Shown: positions 6,205-8,010 of the stretch, in pieces
Position numbering within the stretch: position 1 is the stretch's first letter
Layout: every line of letters begins with the position of its first letter
Source: Candidatus Zhuqueibacterota bacterium 4484_87
GTDB taxonomy: Bacteria > Zhuqueibacterota > Zhuqueibacteria > Thermofontimicrobiales > Thermofontimicrobiaceae
NCBI GenBank assembly: GCA_002085355.1
Contig: NATN01000107.1
Span: forward strand, 1 to 8,010
DNA length: 8,010 nt
Reading direction: 5' to 3'
Notes under the pieces: model-generated
The model's input: the letters and a program-made list of their open reading frames with translations, nothing else
What the model was told of the DNA's origin: nothing
Databases searched by the model: none
Made by a program: the position numbers and the translations under genes

Positions 6205-8010
6205 ATGAATATCAGATCCACCAAAGATAATTTGAGGATAAAATTTCCCCTGCTGCTGACTGTATTGCTGATCTGCGTCAGCTTTGTACACGCGCAGGAT
6301 TTTTGGCAGCGATTGCCAATTTACGGCGGCGGCGCCGATATCTTTGCAATCGGCCAGGGAGATCAATTGTACGCTTATTCGTCCATCACCAACACATTAA
6401 GTACATCGACAAACGCAGGAGATCTCTGGACAAGGATGGATATTCCTGTTGAGCAGTTTTCCGATATTCACATGTTGGCTTTTGGCATATCTTCAGATGG
6501 TTCGCTATTATCTGTATGGAGAAAATCAGAACTGGAAACAGACAATGACACTCTATTCGTTTATAAATCACAAAACAACGGGACAACATGGCAGACAGTG
6601 GATACATTAAAAGGATCAAATGCGAGAGGAGGCATCCTTAACGGAACGGAAAATTCCTTATTTTTTCAATACAAACCAACCGGCTACCATGTATATCCGC
6701 TGCGCCGCAGCACAGACAATGGCGATACCTGGACGACGGTGGTCCCTGACAGCGAAATGTTTTCCATATCAGCCTTCGCAGTAAATAAAAACGGCCACGC
6801 CGTTATCAGCAGTTACGATAGAATCTTGCTATCAACTGACAATGGCAATTATTGGACGGAGATTACCAACTTCCCGGGTTACGGTGCGGGTACTATTGCG
6901 CTCAATGACTCAAACCATATTTTCATAGCTACCTGGCAAGGCCAAATTTATCGTTCCCGCGATAATGGTGAGAACTGGGAGTCTATCTATCAGGACAATA
7001 CCGGCGGCACAATTCAGGAAATCGGATTTAATAGCCATGGTGACATATTTATCGGCACGGCAGTTTACAACAATGGCGTCAGCGAATATCGCCTGTCGCG
7101 CATTCCAGCCGCAGGCGGCACTGCTGAGAATCTTTTCCTTGCCTACACTTACCTTGGACAATTCAAAATTGCGAGTGACGGCTCAATTTTTATTGCCACA
7201 ACGAATGCTTTGTATCGTTCCACAGACAATGGTCAGACATGGGCAGAAATTTATCAGGGGTTGACGCATTTTATGACCAATTCATTTGCAGCAGCGCCAA
7301 ATGGAGCGGTTTTCTTCAGCGCCTTACCCATGCCGCTGTTAAAATCGACTGACAGAGGATTGGGATGGCAAAAAATTGGCACGAATAATCGGGCGCTTGA
7401 TTTATCTTACAGCGTGGCAGTGCACAACAACGGGGTTTACGCTTTAGTGGATTCCGGCGTGTACAAATCGACCGATTACGGAGAAAGCTGGCAGCGCCTT
7501 ACCCCTGAAAATATTAGCAGTGCAAAAAGCATCACCTGGGATAACGGTGGTACAGCATATCTTCAATGCACGAACAACCATCTTTACCGAACCACAACAA
7601 ACGAGCAGACTTGGGTGGCCATGAACACCGACGCCTTCAGTACTATTGACATTAATCAAATTTTCGCATTGCCGACAGGGACATTATTCGCTGGTGTTGA
7701 TTCACTGGCTGTATTTCGCTCCACTGATCAGGGAAATTCCTGGACAAGCGCCAACACCGGGCTTCCACTGGAATCTGCGTTCGCTTTTGCCCACGATTCT
7801 TCCGGCGGGATCATTGTGAGTGTTATTTACGATAGTTCAGATAATCGTTATTATGGCGGACTTTACCGTTCAACAAACAATGGAGCTTCATGGCAACCAA
7901 TCAATAACGGGCTTCCCGGAACTGCGATTACCTCAATCGTTGTCAATTCTGTCGGGCATATTTATGCTGCCAATATATACGATGGCGTTTACCGTTCAAC
8001 TGATTTAGGG
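6205..8010 (+). CDS. secreted Asp-box (BNR/sortilin-like) beta-propeller protein, C-terminus beyond the window
   Basis: The frame is open from ATG 6205 to the window end, giving 602 residues. Residues 1-30 are a Sec signal peptide with likely cleavage VHA30/Q31 and no lipobox. The rest is a tandem array of blades each ending in an Asp box (S-x-D-x-G-x-x-W). First residues are at 68, 122, 169, 210, 251, 339, 381, 422, 463 (degenerate), 506, 556 and 598 (cut by the window edge), mostly 41-54 apart; clear examples are RSTDNGQTW and KSTDYGESW. Asp boxes sit on turns between propeller strands and are structural, so they do not by themselves imply sialidase activity; no catalytic residues were recognised. 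More than ten blades suggests either two propellers or a large sortilin-like one. Such proteins usually bind glycans or proteins outside the cell. The missing end may hold a sorting domain, which would show the export route. It likely shares an operon with the upstream lipoprotein. Confidence 0.87.
   Translation, partial: MNIRSTKDNLRIKFPLLLTVLLICVSFVHAQDFWQRLPIYGGGADIFAIGQGDQLYAYSSITNTLSTSTNAGDLWTRMDIPVEQFSDIHMLAFGISSDGSLLSVWRKSELETDNDTLFVYKSQNNGTTWQTVDTLKGSNARGGILNGTENSLFFQYKPTGYHVYPLRRSTDNGDTWTTVVPDSEMFSISAFAVNKNGHAVISSYDRILLSTDNGNYWTEITNFPGYGAGTIALNDSNHIFIATWQGQIYRSRDNGENWESIYQDNTGGTIQEIGFNSHGDIFIGTAVYNNGVSEYRLSRIPAAGGTAENLFLAYTYLGQFKIASDGSIFIATTNALYRSTDNGQTWAEIYQGLTHFMTNSFAAAPNGAVFFSALPMPLLKSTDRGLGWQKIGTNNRALDLSYSVAVHNNGVYALVDSGVYKSTDYGESWQRLTPENISSAKSITWDNGGTAYLQCTNNHLYRTTTNEQTWVAMNTDAFSTIDINQIFALPTGTLFAGVDSLAVFRSTDQGNSWTSANTGLPLESAFAFAHDSSGGIIVSVIYDSSDNRYYGGLYRSTNNGASWQPINNGLPGTAITSIVVNSVGHIYAANIYDGVYRSTDLG
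6406..8010 (+). repeat. tandem Asp-box repeat array within the propeller gene
   Basis: Twelve copies of an S-T-D-x-G-x-x-W coding unit recur about every 123-160 bases. DNA identity between copies is mostly low, so the array is old; the longest obvious exact match is TTTACCGTTCAAC at 7862-7874 and 7988-8000, 126 bases (42 codons) apart, hinting at a more recent duplication of the last blades. One expected copy is missing between 6979 and 7218. Confidence 0.75.

Noticed and set aside
6910..7659. Minus-strand open frames within the Asp-box protein gene
   Set aside because: They are antisense to a continuous repeat-bearing frame with signal peptide and regular Asp boxes.
6205..8010. Active sialidase
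   Set aside because: Asp boxes occur in many non-enzymatic propellers, and I could not identify the arginine triad or catalytic Tyr/Glu/Asp of sialidases.

Overview
The window (about 45% GC by eye) looks like chromosomal DNA from a Gram-negative bacterium. Two proteins carry lipoprotein signal peptides, and a third has a Sec signal on a large extracytoplasmic Asp-box repeat protein. Ribosome binding sites are strong and classical (AAGGAGG, AGAAGGAG), and two genes start at GTG or TTG. Together with the TPR/CsgG-type lipoprotein and the Asp-box protein, this suggests an uncultured FCB-group lineage such as Calditrichota or KSB1 rather than a typical Bacteroidota. That placement is inference; the window has no rRNA or marker gene.

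Layout. (1) Positions 1-1638, minus strand: the first 546 codons of a GH63-type (clan GH-G) glycoside hydrolase made as a lipoprotein. Its C-terminus lies outside the window. (2) Positions 1639-2111: a 473-base non-coding stretch holding a degenerate CGGATTTTC-type repeat, a 9-bp inverted repeat and a perfect 13-bp hairpin that belongs to a three-copy element. (3) Positions 2112-4445, minus strand: a 777-residue fusion of an APH-type small-molecule kinase with a class III PLP enzyme closely resembling the AGXT2L phospho-lyases. (4) Positions 4446-4826: a divergent intergenic region with candidate promoters in both directions and an AT-rich hairpin. (5) Positions 4827-6173, plus strand: a lipoprotein with TPR-like, CsgG-like and TPR-like segments. 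(6) Positions 6205-8010, plus strand: the first 602 codons of a secreted protein with twelve recognisable Asp-box repeats, running off the window and probably in one operon with (5).

How they work together. The fusion enzyme probably phosphorylates a hydroxylated amine such as hydroxylysine or ethanolamine and then eliminates ammonia and phosphate from the product, so it is a self-contained catabolic step. The GH63 lipoprotein would trim an alpha-linked sugar at the cell envelope. The plus-strand pair looks like an envelope module: an outer-membrane or periplasmic CsgG-like lipoprotein next to an exported beta-propeller protein. Nothing in the sequence ties the three units into one pathway. 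No tRNA, rRNA, CRISPR array, insertion sequence or phage gene was seen.
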